From positions 1 to 31,175 of the IMG/VR virus record IMGVR_UViG_3300048908_000423: a stretch of 31,175 nucleotides of DNA. The stretch is one strand, 5' to 3'. The DNA comes from a virus. A model generated the notes under the pieces. That model was not told the DNA's origin. It saw only the letters and a list, made by a program, of their open reading frames with translations, and did not search any database. Below are positions 15,152 to 22,915 of this stretch, in pieces. The translations under genes were made by a program, and so were the position numbers. Positions within the stretch are counted from its first letter, which is position 1. Each line of letters opens with the position of its first letter.

Positions 15152-15421
15152 TCATTCCGCCACCTCGCTCGATTGCGTGGGACGAGACGCCTCCGCATAC
15201 CGATCGCCGACGCCCTGATTTTCAACGCCGGCAGGCGCCGGATAGATGTCCGGACGCAATTGATGACGCGGAACGCCGGTCACACGCTCGACGTCGAGAA
15301 CCCGCGTCGCCGGCACCTGACGCCATTGGGAAACGGCCTGCGGGGTGAGGCCCCCTATGGCCTTTGCCAAGCCGCTCGGGCCGCTCGCCTTCTTTTTTGC
15401 TATGTCGAGTGCAGTTTCCAT
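15152..15421 (-). CDS. Cro/YdaS-like helix-turn-helix regulator
   Basis: An 89-residue DNA-binding protein transcribed divergently from the CI-like repressor. Residues 15-55 (SGLAKAIGGLTPQAVSQWRQVPATRVLDVERVTG, then VPRHQLRPDIYP) match the YdaS/Cro-superfamily pattern, in which the recognition helix follows a short turn at LTPQAVSQW and the domain ends in the RPDIYP motif. It should act as the Cro-type antirepressor in the lysis-lysogeny switch. Its start codon overlaps the first of two ATGAAAGCA repeats at the edge of the operator region, so repressor binding there would shut it off. Confidence 0.85.
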   Translation of the reverse strand: METALDIAKKKASGPSGLAKAIGGLTPQAVSQWRQVPATRVLDVERVTGVPRHQLRPDIYPAPAGVENQGVGDRYAEASRPTQSSEVAE

Positions 15422-15482
15422 GAAAGCAATGAAAGCATAACTTTAATCATCCGACAAGTGAAACTTTCGATGCCCTGAAAGC
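15420..15482. promoter_or_regulatory. cro-cI operator region
   Basis: This part of the 82-base divergent gap holds the operator-like palindrome GAAAG-CATAA-CTTTA (15431-15445), two tandem copies of ATGAAAGCA (15420-15437), the short palindrome GAAACTTTC (15460-15468) and another GAAAGC half-site (15477-15482). The first matches the two sites downstream of cI at the same positions. Between this region and the cI ATG is a further inverted repeat, GCCGATC/GATCGGC (15483-15502). Confidence 0.75.
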
Positions 15483-15503
15483 GCCGATCGCCGATGATCG
15501 GCC

Positions 15504-16151
15504 ATGACTAAGGAACTGATCACACCTATTGATCGCGCCCGCGGCGACCGGATCCGTGACATCCTCATGCGGGTCAGCGGCGGTGATCGAAAAGAATTCG
15601 GTGCCAGATTCGAGCCGCGCGTCTCGGTTCAAACGGTCGGAAACTGGATAAACGGCAAACACGCTCCGGAAGGCAAGCATCTCCGGACGATCTGCGCCCT
15701 CGGCGGCGTGACGGTCGATTGGCTACTATATAATCGTGGGCCCGGCATCGCCAAAGAGGAGCCGATACAGCAGGGGTTCCAGCAGGATGCTGCTCGCTAC
15801 GTCATTGATGACAAAGACGAAATCTATCGAGACGCCCTCTCCGCCCTCCTGCGCGGCCGGCCGAGCGCCTATCCCTGGACAATGAAGTCCAGCGTGCTTT
15901 TGATGAGCGGCGTCCGCCCCGGCGACATCTTGATTTTCGACGCAGGCGTCGAGCCAAGGAGCGGCGATGTCGTTCGCGCCCAGATCGAGGACGACTTTGG
16001 CGGCGCCAAGACGGTCGTCCGACTCTATCAGCCGCCCAATCTGATTGGCGCACACGCCGACCCGTCATCTGTCCCAATCGAGACGGTCGATAACGAGCGC
16101 GTCCGAATCGCAGGCGTACTGACCGATCTCATGAGACGCCGGCAAATGTGA
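15504..16151 (+). CDS. CI-like phage repressor with degenerate S24 peptidase-like domain
   Basis: This is the probable immunity repressor that keeps the prophage silent. The 215-residue protein has an N-terminal helix-turn-helix (about residues 14-65, FGARFEPRVSVQTVGNWINGKHAPEG) and a C-terminal LexA/CI-type domain (about 120-210, VRPGDILIFDAG, SGDVVRAQIEDDF). A serine pair (129-130, MKSSVLL) lies near the expected nucleophile position. The usual TVKRL lysine motif reads TVVRL, with Val172 in place of Lys, and no Ala-Gly or Cys-Gly cleavage site is visible in the linker. Autocleavage may be lost. No clear ribosome-binding site precedes the ATG. It is transcribed in the same direction as the early right operon, unlike lambda. 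Confidence 0.87.
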   Translation: MTKELITPIDRARGDRIRDILMRVSGGDRKEFGARFEPRVSVQTVGNWINGKHAPEGKHLRTICALGGVTVDWLLYNRGPGIAKEEPIQQGFQQDAARYVIDDKDEIYRDALSALLRGRPSAYPWTMKSSVLLMSGVRPGDILIFDAGVEPRSGDVVRAQIEDDFGGAKTVVRLYQPPNLIGAHADPSSVPIETVDNERVRIAGVLTDLMRRRQM

Positions 16152-16166
16152 AATTGGAAGAATTTT

Positions 16167-16181
16167 GAAAGTGTAACTTTA
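16167..16181. promoter_or_regulatory. Repressor operator, upstream site
   Basis: GAAAG-TGTAA-CTTTA, the same 15-base palindromic pattern as in the cro-cI gap, begins 15 bases after the cI stop codon. Its centre is 34 bases from the second site. It probably binds the CI-like repressor, since the only other copies found flank that gene. Confidence 0.72.
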
Positions 16182-16188
16182 TTTGTGC

Positions 16189-16217
16189 TTGCGCTGATTT
16201 GAAAGTTACGCTTTAAT
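16189..16217 (+). promoter_or_regulatory. Early rightward promoter overlapped by a repressor operator
   Basis: A -35 box TTGCGC (16189-16194) and -10 box TTTAAT (16212-16217) are 17 bases apart. The operator GAAAG-TTACG-CTTTA (16201-16215) fills the spacer and most of the -10, so bound repressor would block RNA polymerase. Transcription would enter the TTG-started first gene of the rightward operon about 30 bases later. Confidence 0.72.
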
Positions 16218-16252
16218 TCCTCCATCGGATTTCCCGCCGATGGAGCCTTGCC

Positions 16253-16678
16253 TTGCCCAATTCCAATCCAGCCAGCCCGCGCGCCGGGCTGACGGAGCCG
16301 CGCGCCATTATTGCGCGCATGGCCGAAGACCTGAACGACCTGCGCCGCGAACAGGGCAGCGTCACCCAGCCGAGCCTGATGGCGCGCGGCTGGACCTCCG
16401 GCCAGCTCAGGAAGCATTATCTCGCCGCGCTGGAAGAAGCCGTCCGGACCTATTCCGAGACGAAGGCTGAGCCCATCATTATCGGCGTTGATCTCGCCAG
16501 CGGTCCGGACAAGACCGTCTATTACGACCCAACGACTGGCAACAGCGGCCCTTACAACCCCGCGCATCCCCAAAACGACCCATTCGAAAGCTTCGACGCT
16601 TCGATGCGCCGCCAGATGGCGAATTTCGAGGAGCTGCAAGGCTGCGATCTGCGCCCGGTGCTCGAAGGAGAGGCCTGA
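16253..16678 (+). CDS. First gene of the rightward early operon, function unknown
   Basis: A 141-residue protein starting at a TTG with GGAG seven bases upstream. The N-terminal half is helical, with a possible helix-turn-helix (PSLMARGWTSGQLRKHYLAALEEA). Residues 75-90 (IIIGVDLASGPDKTVYYD) form a strand-turn-strand motif seen in many small phage proteins and reminiscent of RNase H-like folds, but too short for a full nuclease. It directly follows the repressor-controlled promoter and overlaps the next gene as TGATG. An early regulatory role is possible but unproven. Confidence 0.75.
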   Translation: MPNSNPASPRAGLTEPRAIIARMAEDLNDLRREQGSVTQPSLMARGWTSGQLRKHYLAALEEAVRTYSETKAEPIIIGVDLASGPDKTVYYDPTTGNSGPYNPAHPQNDPFESFDASMRRQMANFEELQGCDLRPVLEGEA

Positions 16679-16941
16679 TGGCTCTCCTGCGCACCTTCCT
16701 CGCAGCCTGCGAGACCGCCCTGTTCATCGCCGTGATGGCCGCGGTCGTCATGCTCTGCCTTTTCCTCGATCCCGAGGTCAAGCCGTCGCGGGCCGCCGCC
16801 CGCGCGCACGCCTTCACCCCCGCGGATTCCTCCCCCGTTGGGCGCCTGGCCGGCGTCACTCGCCAAACCGACGACGCCGGCCTTTTTCCTTCCAACGAGA
16901 GGCCCGACGAAATCGCCGCGCTGCTGCGGGAAAGGCCGTGA
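16678..16941 (+). CDS. Small membrane protein
   Basis: An 87-residue protein with one N-terminal membrane helix (LFIAVMAAVVMLCLFL, about residues 15-30), followed by a short polar region ending in a helix (NERPDEIAALLRERP). The ATG overlaps the upstream TGA (TGATG). No family was recognised. It is probably inner-membrane anchored. Confidence 0.68.
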   Translation: MALLRTFLAACETALFIAVMAAVVMLCLFLDPEVKPSRAAARAHAFTPADSSPVGRLAGVTRQTDDAGLFPSNERPDEIAALLRERP

Positions 16942-16943
16942 CC

Positions 16944-17174
16944 ATGCCCAACACCGCCCTTTCCCATTTGCGCCAGACGCTCACCGATCTTCACAGGGCT
17001 GGCGTCGCCCAGACCACCGCCATCGGCGCGCTGACGACAGAATTGTCGCGCGCGAATCCGGACCCTGAGGCGATCCACAAGGCGGCGGCGGCCATCGCCA
17101 CCGAGACGCGCGAGATCAAGACCCTGGCGCAGGACATTTTCGTCGCCGCCAACGACATGCGGAGGCAAGCCTGA
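16944..17174 (+). CDS. Small coiled-coil-like protein
   Basis: A 76-residue protein that is almost wholly helical (LSHLRQTLTDLHRAGVAQTT, then IHKAAAAIATETREIKTLAQDI). It begins two bases after the previous stop and overlaps the next start as TGATGA. No known family. Tight packing in the operon and clean reading on both sides support it as a gene. Confidence 0.65.
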   Translation: MPNTALSHLRQTLTDLHRAGVAQTTAIGALTTELSRANPDPEAIHKAAAAIATETREIKTLAQDIFVAANDMRRQA

Positions 17175-17278
17175 TGAGCCTCGCCGCCGTCGCCCTCGCG
17201 ACCTTCATCCCCTCCGCCGTCTACGTGATCGTCTACGGCCTCGGCTGTCTCGTTCTGAATGTGAGGCCGTTTCCATGA
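17174..17278 (+). CDS. 34-residue membrane peptide
   Basis: A tiny reading frame, MSLAAVALATFIPSAVYVIV at its start, that is almost entirely one hydrophobic helix ending in NVRPFP. Its ATG overlaps the upstream stop and its TGA overlaps the HD-domain gene's ATG (ATGA), which is the strongest evidence that it is translated. Function unknown. Confidence 0.6.
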   Translation: MSLAAVALATFIPSAVYVIVYGLGCLVLNVRPFP

Positions 17279-17883
17279 TCTGGACGCAGACCCTCAAAGG
17301 CACAGCCTTTGACTTGCTCAACCCCGACCCGAAGCTGATCGATTTCAAGGAAATCGCCGAACAGCTCGCCCGCATCAACCGCTACGCCGGAGGCAGTGAA
17401 AAGCCCATCAGCGTCGCGCAGCACACCTTGATCGCCATGGACGCCGCCGAGCCGCGCGACCGCGCCGCCGTGGCGTTGCATGACGCGCATGAGGCCTATA
17501 TCGGCGATCTCCCAACCCCGGCGATCCAGGCGCTTCACGCCTCCATCGACGAAATCCATGGCGCCGAGGCCGCGGCGGCGATGAAGTCGAGCCTCGGCTA
17601 TCTGAAAGACCGACTCGACGCAGCCATTTTCACCGCCGCGGGCTTGCCGCTGCCCGCGCTCGTCGAAGGCCAGACGAAGCGCATCCGCCACGCCGATCTG
17701 GTCGCGCTGGTCACCGAGCGCCGCGACTTCCTCGCCGCCAAACCGCTCGATTGGGCGCCGGAAATCGAGGCCGTCAAGCCGCTGCCGAAGAAATACCGCT
17801 TCAAGTCGCACCTCGACGTCGCCGACGAACTCTACGCCGCCTTCAAAAGCTGCATCCCGGCCCTGCGCCAAAACGGCGCCTAA
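17275..17883 (+). CDS. HD-domain phosphohydrolase (YfbR-like)
   Basis: This is a metal-dependent phosphohydrolase of the HD superfamily, resembling phage relatives of YfbR 5'-nucleotidases that act on deoxynucleoside monophosphates. The 202-residue protein has the metal-binding histidine in SVAQHTLIAMD (about residue 50), the HD pair in VALHDAHEAYIGDLPTP (about 65-80), and a later Asp in RIRHADLVAL. It probably adjusts nucleotide pools during replication, in line with the clamp, SSB and exonuclease genes downstream. The exact substrate cannot be told. Confidence 0.85.
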   Translation: MIWTQTLKGTAFDLLNPDPKLIDFKEIAEQLARINRYAGGSEKPISVAQHTLIAMDAAEPRDRAAVALHDAHEAYIGDLPTPAIQALHASIDEIHGAEAAAAMKSSLGYLKDRLDAAIFTAAGLPLPALVEGQTKRIRHADLVALVTERRDFLAAKPLDWAPEIEAVKPLPKKYRFKSHLDVADELYAAFKSCIPALRQNGA

Positions 17884-17918
17884 TCCCCTCGAATTCGAGA
17901 CTTTGGAAAGGAACCTCA

Positions 17919-18263
17919 ATGGCCAAAATCCGCGACGCCAGCACGCTCATAGGCATGATCGAAAGCGGCGAACTCACCAATGATCTGTTTCAGGAAATCA
18001 CCGACACGCTCGCCGCCATGGAGGCGAACCGCGCCGGCCGCAAGAAGGCCAAGGTGACCGGCAGCGTGACGCTGAAAATCAAGTTCACCAATGAGGGCGG
18101 CGGCTCGACCATCGACGTCGAACTCGACTCCAAGCGCCCGAAGAAAGTGCGCGAAAGCACGTACCTCTTCGTCGACGCGGACGGGACGCTTTCGACCGAG
18201 CATCCCCAGCAGACCGACATGTTCAAAGGCCCGCGCGAAATCTCGCCGGCCGCCCACGCCTGA
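17919..18263 (+). CDS. Small phage protein, function unknown
   Basis: A 114-residue protein with a strong GGAAAGGAACC site before its ATG. The N-terminal half is helical (LIGMIESGELTNDLFQEITDTLAAMEANR). The second half has alternating strands (VTGSVTLKIKFTNEGGGSTIDVELDSKRP) and ends with QQTDMFKGPREI. Similar small proteins sit just before DUF2303 genes in phages. It may be a partner of the next protein, but this rests on neighbourhood alone. Confidence 0.75.
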   Translation: MAKIRDASTLIGMIESGELTNDLFQEITDTLAAMEANRAGRKKAKVTGSVTLKIKFTNEGGGSTIDVELDSKRPKKVRESTYLFVDADGTLSTEHPQQTDMFKGPREISPAAHA

Positions 18264-18298
18264 CCGTTTAACCGCTCCACGCCCAACGAGGACAGACC

Positions 18299-19222
18299 AT
18301 GGCCAATATTGAATCCGACGCCGCCACTCTGGAAAAACTGACCGACCTCGCCGCCCAGGCGCGCGGCGGCCAACTCATCGACGTCAAGGCGCCCGAAGGC
18401 GTCAAGGGCGTTCCAGATACCATCCCGGCGCTGCTCATCGCAGGCACGACGCCGCAGCTGAAAGACGTCTTCGCCCTGTTCGAACCGTGGCGCACCAAGC
18501 CAGCAGCCAAGCACGGAACTGCCCGCGCGCTGACACTCGAAAGCTTCATCGCCCTGACCAACCGTCACAAGACGGCAGACTCCGCCGTCTTCGCGGACAC
18601 AACCTGGACCAAGCCGAGCCTGACCGCCGTCATCGATTACCACGAGGCTAAAAACGGCGGCGAGCCCGACAATCTGCACCACCGCATCGCCTATGAATTC
18701 CCGCTGTCCGACGAATGGAAGGCGTGGATCAAGACCAATGGCGAGGCGTTCAAACAGATCGACTTCGCCGCCTTTATCGAAGACCGTATCGCCGAGCTGA
18801 CCGCGCCGACGAGTGACGAGGCGCGCTATTTTGAAGACCTGTTCGCCACCAAAATCGCGACGCCGGCGGAGCTCGTCACGCTCTCGCGCGGCCTTCAGGT
18901 CAATGTCGAATCGCGCGTCAAGAACGCCAGCGTTCTGCAGACCGGCGCGGCGCAGATCGTGTTCGAGGAAGAACACCGCGACGCCGGCGGCAACGTGCTG
19001 AAAGTGCCGGGCCTGTTCCTGCTTTCGGTCGCGCCCTTTTTCATGGGCGAAAAGGCGCGCATCCCGGTGCGCCTGCGCTATCGCGTCTCGGGCGGCTCGA
19101 TCCTCTGGTTCTACCAGATCTATCGGCCCGACCTCGCCGTGACGCAGCGCGTCCGCGACGATCTGGACATCGTCGCCGAGCAGACCGAACTCCCAACGTT
19201 CGAAGCCGCGCCCGAGGCCTGA
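18299..19222 (+). CDS. DUF2303 (YfdQ-like) phage protein
   Basis: This 307-residue protein matches the DUF2303 family of uncharacterised early phage and prophage proteins. The family pattern includes LTLESFIALTNRHK, a WTKPSLTAVIDYHE segment, and the C-terminal VKVPGLFLLSVAPFF-like segment (here VLKVPGLFLLSVAPFFMG) followed by RIPVRLRYRVSGGSILWFYQ. The function of the family is not established. Members usually lie among recombination and replication genes, as here. Its length is normal and the gene is intact. Confidence 0.9.
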   Translation: MANIESDAATLEKLTDLAAQARGGQLIDVKAPEGVKGVPDTIPALLIAGTTPQLKDVFALFEPWRTKPAAKHGTARALTLESFIALTNRHKTADSAVFADTTWTKPSLTAVIDYHEAKNGGEPDNLHHRIAYEFPLSDEWKAWIKTNGEAFKQIDFAAFIEDRIAELTAPTSDEARYFEDLFATKIATPAELVTLSRGLQVNVESRVKNASVLQTGAAQIVFEEEHRDAGGNVLKVPGLFLLSVAPFFMGEKARIPVRLRYRVSGGSILWFYQIYRPDLAVTQRVRDDLDIVAEQTELPTFEAAPEA

Positions 19223-19317
19223 CGCATACGGCGCGCGCTCCGGCGTCCGCCGACCGCTTGCGCACAACGCCGGCCGAGCTCCGGGCCCGGCCGCCCCACC
19301 ATCGGAAATCAGCCGCC

Positions 19318-20451
19318 ATGCACCTCACTCTCCACCGCGCGCAGCTTGCCAAGGCGCTGGATTTCGCCGCCCGCATCGCGCAGCGCCGCACCACGATCCC
19401 GATCATTTCCAACATCATGCTGGAGGCGGAAGGCGGGCGCCTGACGATCGCCGCGACCGATCTCGACATCGAGGCGCAAACCTCGGTCGAAGCCGATATC
19501 ACGAGCAACGGCTCGCTCACGGTTTCCGCCGCAACCCTGCATGAAGTCGTCCGCAAGCTGGCCGCCGACAAGGTCACTTTCGCATCCAGCGAGCATGACG
19601 ACCGACTGGCCGTGAAGGCCGGCCGCGCCAAATTCCACCTCGCCACCTTGCCAAGCACGGACTGGCCGACGCTCGAGCGCGGCGAGATGACCCACCGTTT
19701 CAGCCTGCCCGCCGAAACCGTCGCACGCGCGCTCAAAAAGATCGCCTTCGCGATCTCGAATGAGGAAACCCGCTATTACCTCAATGGCGTCTACATGCAC
19801 GTCTTCGACGGCCCCGAAGGCCCCATGCTGCGCATGGTCACGACCGACGGTCACCGCCTGGCCCGCATCGAAATGATGGCGCCTGAAGGGGCTCCGGGAA
19901 TGCCGGGCGTGATCATCCCGTCGAAGACCTGCGCCGAACTCGCGCGACTGGCCGAAAGCGTCTCGAAAGACAAAGACAGCCGGCCCGAAATCGCCATCGA
20001 AGTCAGCGAACAGAAAATCTCGTTCTGCTGCGGCGAATCGGTCCTTCTGTCCAAGCTGATCGACGGAACCTTCCCCGATTACACCCGCGTCATCCCGGCG
20101 CGAAACGAGAAGGTCGCCGGCCTGGCGCGAAGCGAAATCGCCGCCGCCGTGGAGCGCGTGGCCACCGTAGTCAGCGAGCGTGGCCGGGCGATCAAACTGG
20201 CGCTCGACAACGGCGCCCTGACCCTGTCCGTCGCCAACGCCGATATCGGCGACGCCAGCGAAGAAACCGAGGTCACTTACGACGCATCGCCCGTCGAGAT
20301 CGGCTTCAACCACAAATATCTGACCGACGCTCTCGGCGCGCTCGACGGCGAAATCGCCCGGCTCGAACTCAATGACGGCAGCAGCCCCGCCCTGCTCCGC
20401 TCCGCCGCCGATTCCGATCTGCTGATCGTCCTCATGCCGATGAGGGTTTAG
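19318..20451 (+). CDS. dnaN: DNA polymerase III beta sliding clamp, phage-encoded
   Basis: The beta clamp encircles DNA and tethers polymerase for fast replication. The 377-residue product is full length and intact. It contains the three clamp domains, with typical segments TTIPIISNIMLEAEGGRLTI, YYLNGVYMHV, a TDGHRLA motif (in VTTDGHRLARIEMM), FPDYTRVIP, FNHKYLTDAL and the C-terminal LMPMRV. It sits in the middle of the prophage early operon, so it is an extra copy beyond the chromosomal gene. It may support phage-specific replication at the iteron origin or replace the host clamp. Confidence 0.95.
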   Translation: MHLTLHRAQLAKALDFAARIAQRRTTIPIISNIMLEAEGGRLTIAATDLDIEAQTSVEADITSNGSLTVSAATLHEVVRKLAADKVTFASSEHDDRLAVKAGRAKFHLATLPSTDWPTLERGEMTHRFSLPAETVARALKKIAFAISNEETRYYLNGVYMHVFDGPEGPMLRMVTTDGHRLARIEMMAPEGAPGMPGVIIPSKTCAELARLAESVSKDKDSRPEIAIEVSEQKISFCCGESVLLSKLIDGTFPDYTRVIPARNEKVAGLARSEIAAAVERVATVVSERGRAIKLALDNGALTLSVANADIGDASEETEVTYDASPVEIGFNHKYLTDALGALDGEIARLELNDGSSPALLRSAADSDLLIVLMPMRV

Positions 20452-20455
20452 ACGG

Positions 20456-21337
20456 ATGACCGATCCTTTCCACATCGAAGGCCCGGCGTGCATTTCGTTT
20501 TCGGGTGGCCGAACCTCCGCTTTGATGCTCCATCGCATCATCCGGGCGCATGGCGGCCAGCTTCCAGAAAATATCGCCGTCGCCTTCGCAAATACGGGGA
20601 AGGAACGCGAAGAAACCCTGCGCTTCGTCTACGAGTGCGGCGTCCGCTGGGGTATCCGCATCCATTGGCTGGAATGGAGCAAGGCGAGGCCATGTTTCGA
20701 AGAAGTCGGCTTCAATAGCGCCAGCCGCGCCGGTGAGCCCTTCGCGGCGTTGATCGACAAGAAGAAGCGCCTGCCGAATTGGCAGGAGCGCTGGTGCACG
20801 GAATATCTGAAGGTTCGTGTCCTCAACGCCTTTTGCGCGTCGTTGGGCTGGAAAGCCGGGGAATATGCTGAGGTCATCGGCCTTCGCAACGACGAAGGCC
20901 ATCGCATCCTGCGCGCGTTGAACAACGCCAATTTCAAACGGGACAGGAAAACGAAATCCGAAGTCCCGCGCGTCCCGCCCCGCAAAGTTTCGTTCCCCCT
21001 GGCGAAAGCCAAAATCACGAAGGCCGATGTCACGGCTTTTTGGCGCGAGCAGCCCTTCGATCTCGGCTTAGAGCCATGGGAGGGCAACTGCGACCTGTGC
21101 TTCATGAAGGGCCGCGCGATCAAGAAGGCGATCATCCGCGACGACCCAAGCCGGGCGGATTGGTGGATTGCACAGGAAACAACAGAGCGCGGCAACGGTC
21201 GCGGCTGGTTCGATCGCCGTGACCGAATCTCTGGCCTCCGGGCCGAAGTCGCTGCCAATCCATCCTTTTTTGATGAATTCGACCCGGCCGAATATGACGT
21301 CGAGTGCGGGATAGCTTGCCCCTCGGAGGCCGCATGA
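20456..21337 (+). CDS. PAPS reductase / adenine nucleotide alpha-hydrolase family protein
   Basis: This 293-residue protein belongs to the PP-loop ATP-pyrophosphatase group that includes PAPS reductase. The nucleotide-binding PP-loop is FSGGRTSA (residues 15-22). A CTEYLKVR cysteine motif and a later GNCDLCFMKGR pair may bind a metal or sulfur. Phage proteins of this type are common and their substrate is unknown; sulfur transfer or nucleotide modification is plausible. It starts five bases after dnaN and overlaps the next gene by ATGA. Confidence 0.87.
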   Translation: MTDPFHIEGPACISFSGGRTSALMLHRIIRAHGGQLPENIAVAFANTGKEREETLRFVYECGVRWGIRIHWLEWSKARPCFEEVGFNSASRAGEPFAALIDKKKRLPNWQERWCTEYLKVRVLNAFCASLGWKAGEYAEVIGLRNDEGHRILRALNNANFKRDRKTKSEVPRVPPRKVSFPLAKAKITKADVTAFWREQPFDLGLEPWEGNCDLCFMKGRAIKKAIIRDDPSRADWWIAQETTERGNGRGWFDRRDRISGLRAEVAANPSFFDEFDPAEYDVECGIACPSEAA

Positions 21338-21675
21338 TACAGCAACCCAAAACAGCAATGGCCGAAACTTTTTGGGCGCACATCTATATTGCAGGCTCGA
21401 TAGAGCAGGCGAAGGAAGTCTGTCGTAAGTTTTGCTTTGACGTCGGCTATTGCGTCACCGTCGAGCCGGTCGATTATATTTATACCGGCGGTGCGGAAGC
21501 CGGCGTCCGCGTCGGCCTGATCAATTATCCGCGTTTCTCCAGGACGCCCGCTGAAATCCTAGAAATTGCGGAGCAATTCGCAACTCTTCTTCGCGTCGGC
21601 CTTTGCCAGCATTCCTATTCAATTGTCACGCCGACGCAGACGTTCTGGCGTTCAAGGCGCGAGGCCGCGCAATGA
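21334..21675 (+). CDS. Small phage protein, function unknown
   Basis: A 113-residue protein starting at the ATG of an ATGA overlap, with GGAGG upstream. It has an alpha-beta composition: FWAHIYIAGSIEQAKEVCRKF, a strand pair (GYCVTVEPVDYIYTGG), AGVRVGLINYPRFSR and a final helix. Similar small proteins that read like a ferredoxin-type fold are frequent in phages and their role is unknown. Its stop overlaps the exonuclease ATG. Confidence 0.75.
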   Translation: MIQQPKTAMAETFWAHIYIAGSIEQAKEVCRKFCFDVGYCVTVEPVDYIYTGGAEAGVRVGLINYPRFSRTPAEILEIAEQFATLLRVGLCQHSYSIVTPTQTFWRSRREAAQ

Positions 21676-22430
21676 CCCACATCATCCGCGTCATCGACCT
21701 CGAAACGACCGGCTTCGCACCGCCGGAACACGCGCCCTGCGAAGTGGCCTTCTGCGATCTGGTTACGGGCGTTCTCGACCTCGCAGGCCTCCCGACTGGT
21801 TGGGGTGTCGTGGAAGGTCGCGGTTTCCTCTGCGATCCCGGCCGCGACATTCCGCCAGAAAGCTCCGCCATCCATCATCTTGTCGAGGCGGATGTCGCCC
21901 GCGAGCAGCCGTGGCGGCAAGCTCTCAAACTCTTCGCCGCTAATCCACTCGGCGCGATCAACGTCTACGCCGCCCATAGCGCCAATTTCGAGCGCCAATG
22001 GGTGACGACCGATCTGACCGGCGGCGCGCCGTGGATCTGCACCTACAAATGCGCCTTGCGGCTCTGGCCCGAGGCGCCCGGCCACTCGAACCAAACCCTG
22101 CGCTATTGGCGCCGGCCGCGCGGCCTCGACCGCTCCATTGCCAGCGTCGCGCATCGTGCTTTTCCCGACGCCTATGTCACCGCGCATCTCTTGCGCGACA
22201 TGCTCGAAGAAACAACGCTCGAACAGCTCATCGCATGGTCGAACGAACCCGCCCTCCTGCCGAAAATCCGCCACGGCGACCTGCGCGGCCAGCCTTGGTC
22301 CGAGGCCGACGACGGTCTGCTTGACTGGTTCCTGCGCAAGGACTTCGACGAGGACGTGAAATTCACCGTCCGCCACGAAATCGCCCGGCGCGAAGCCGCG
22401 CGGAAGGAAGAAAGGATGCGTGATCTATGA
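21672..22430 (+). CDS. DEDDh 3'-5' exonuclease
   Basis: A 252-residue exonuclease of the DnaQ-like family. ExoI carries Asp9 and Glu11 (VIDLETTGF). ExoII is AAHSANFERQW, with Glu107 where Asp is usual. ExoIII is HRAFPDAYVT, with His161 and Asp166. It probably proofreads or trims DNA in phage replication or recombination. The start is placed at the ATGA overlap (21672), which gives a clean N-terminus four residues before the first strand. SSB follows immediately with another ATGA overlap. Confidence 0.88.
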   Translation: MTHIIRVIDLETTGFAPPEHAPCEVAFCDLVTGVLDLAGLPTGWGVVEGRGFLCDPGRDIPPESSAIHHLVEADVAREQPWRQALKLFAANPLGAINVYAAHSANFERQWVTTDLTGGAPWICTYKCALRLWPEAPGHSNQTLRYWRRPRGLDRSIASVAHRAFPDAYVTAHLLRDMLEETTLEQLIAWSNEPALLPKIRHGDLRGQPWSEADDGLLDWFLRKDFDEDVKFTVRHEIARREAARKEERMRDL

Positions 22431-22915
22431 GCGGCAGCGTCAACAAAGTCATCCTGATCGGCAATCTCGGCCGCGACCCGGATGTGCGCAAGACCAATGC
22501 CGGCGACAGCGTCGTCTCGTTCTCGATCGCCACCACCGAAAGCTGGCGCGACAAGGCCACCGGCGAGCGCAAGGACCGCACCGAATGGCATAACGTGGTC
22601 ATCTTCAACGAGGGCCTCGCCAAGATCGCCGAGCAATATTGCAAGAAGGGCTCGAAAATCTACGTCGAGGGCCAGCTGCAGACCCGCAGCTATACGGACC
22701 GCGACGGCAACGAGCGCAAAACCACGGAAGTCGTTCTCCAGCGCTTCCGCGGCGAACTCACCCTCCTGACCAGCCAGCAGCGCGGCGCGCCCAGCCAAGA
22801 CGATTACGGCCAGACCTCTACCCGCCAGCCCGCGCCCAGCCAGGGCAGCGCCCCCGCAGGCCGCATCAGCGACGCCCTCGACGACGACATTCCCTTTGCG
22901 CCGGAGGTGCGCTGA
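22427..22915 (+). CDS. ssb: Single-stranded DNA-binding protein
   Basis: This protein coats single-stranded DNA during replication and recombination. The 162-residue protein has the OB-fold start MSGSVNKVILIGNLGRDPDVR, a TEWHNVVIFNEGLAKIAEQY core and a YVEGQLQTRSY segment, then a Gln/Pro-rich linker and an acidic tip with DDDIPF followed by five extra residues (APEVR). Length is usual. It overlaps the exonuclease by ATGA and the methyltransferase by TGATG. Confidence 0.95.
   Translation: MSGSVNKVILIGNLGRDPDVRKTNAGDSVVSFSIATTESWRDKATGERKDRTEWHNVVIFNEGLAKIAEQYCKKGSKIYVEGQLQTRSYTDRDGNERKTTEVVLQRFRGELTLLTSQQRGAPSQDDYGQTSTRQPAPSQGSAPAGRISDALDDDIPFAPEVR

Noticed and set aside
18268-20541. Long minus-strand frames opposite DUF2303 and dnaN
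   Set aside because: They are shadows of well-supported plus-strand genes with conserved family motifs.
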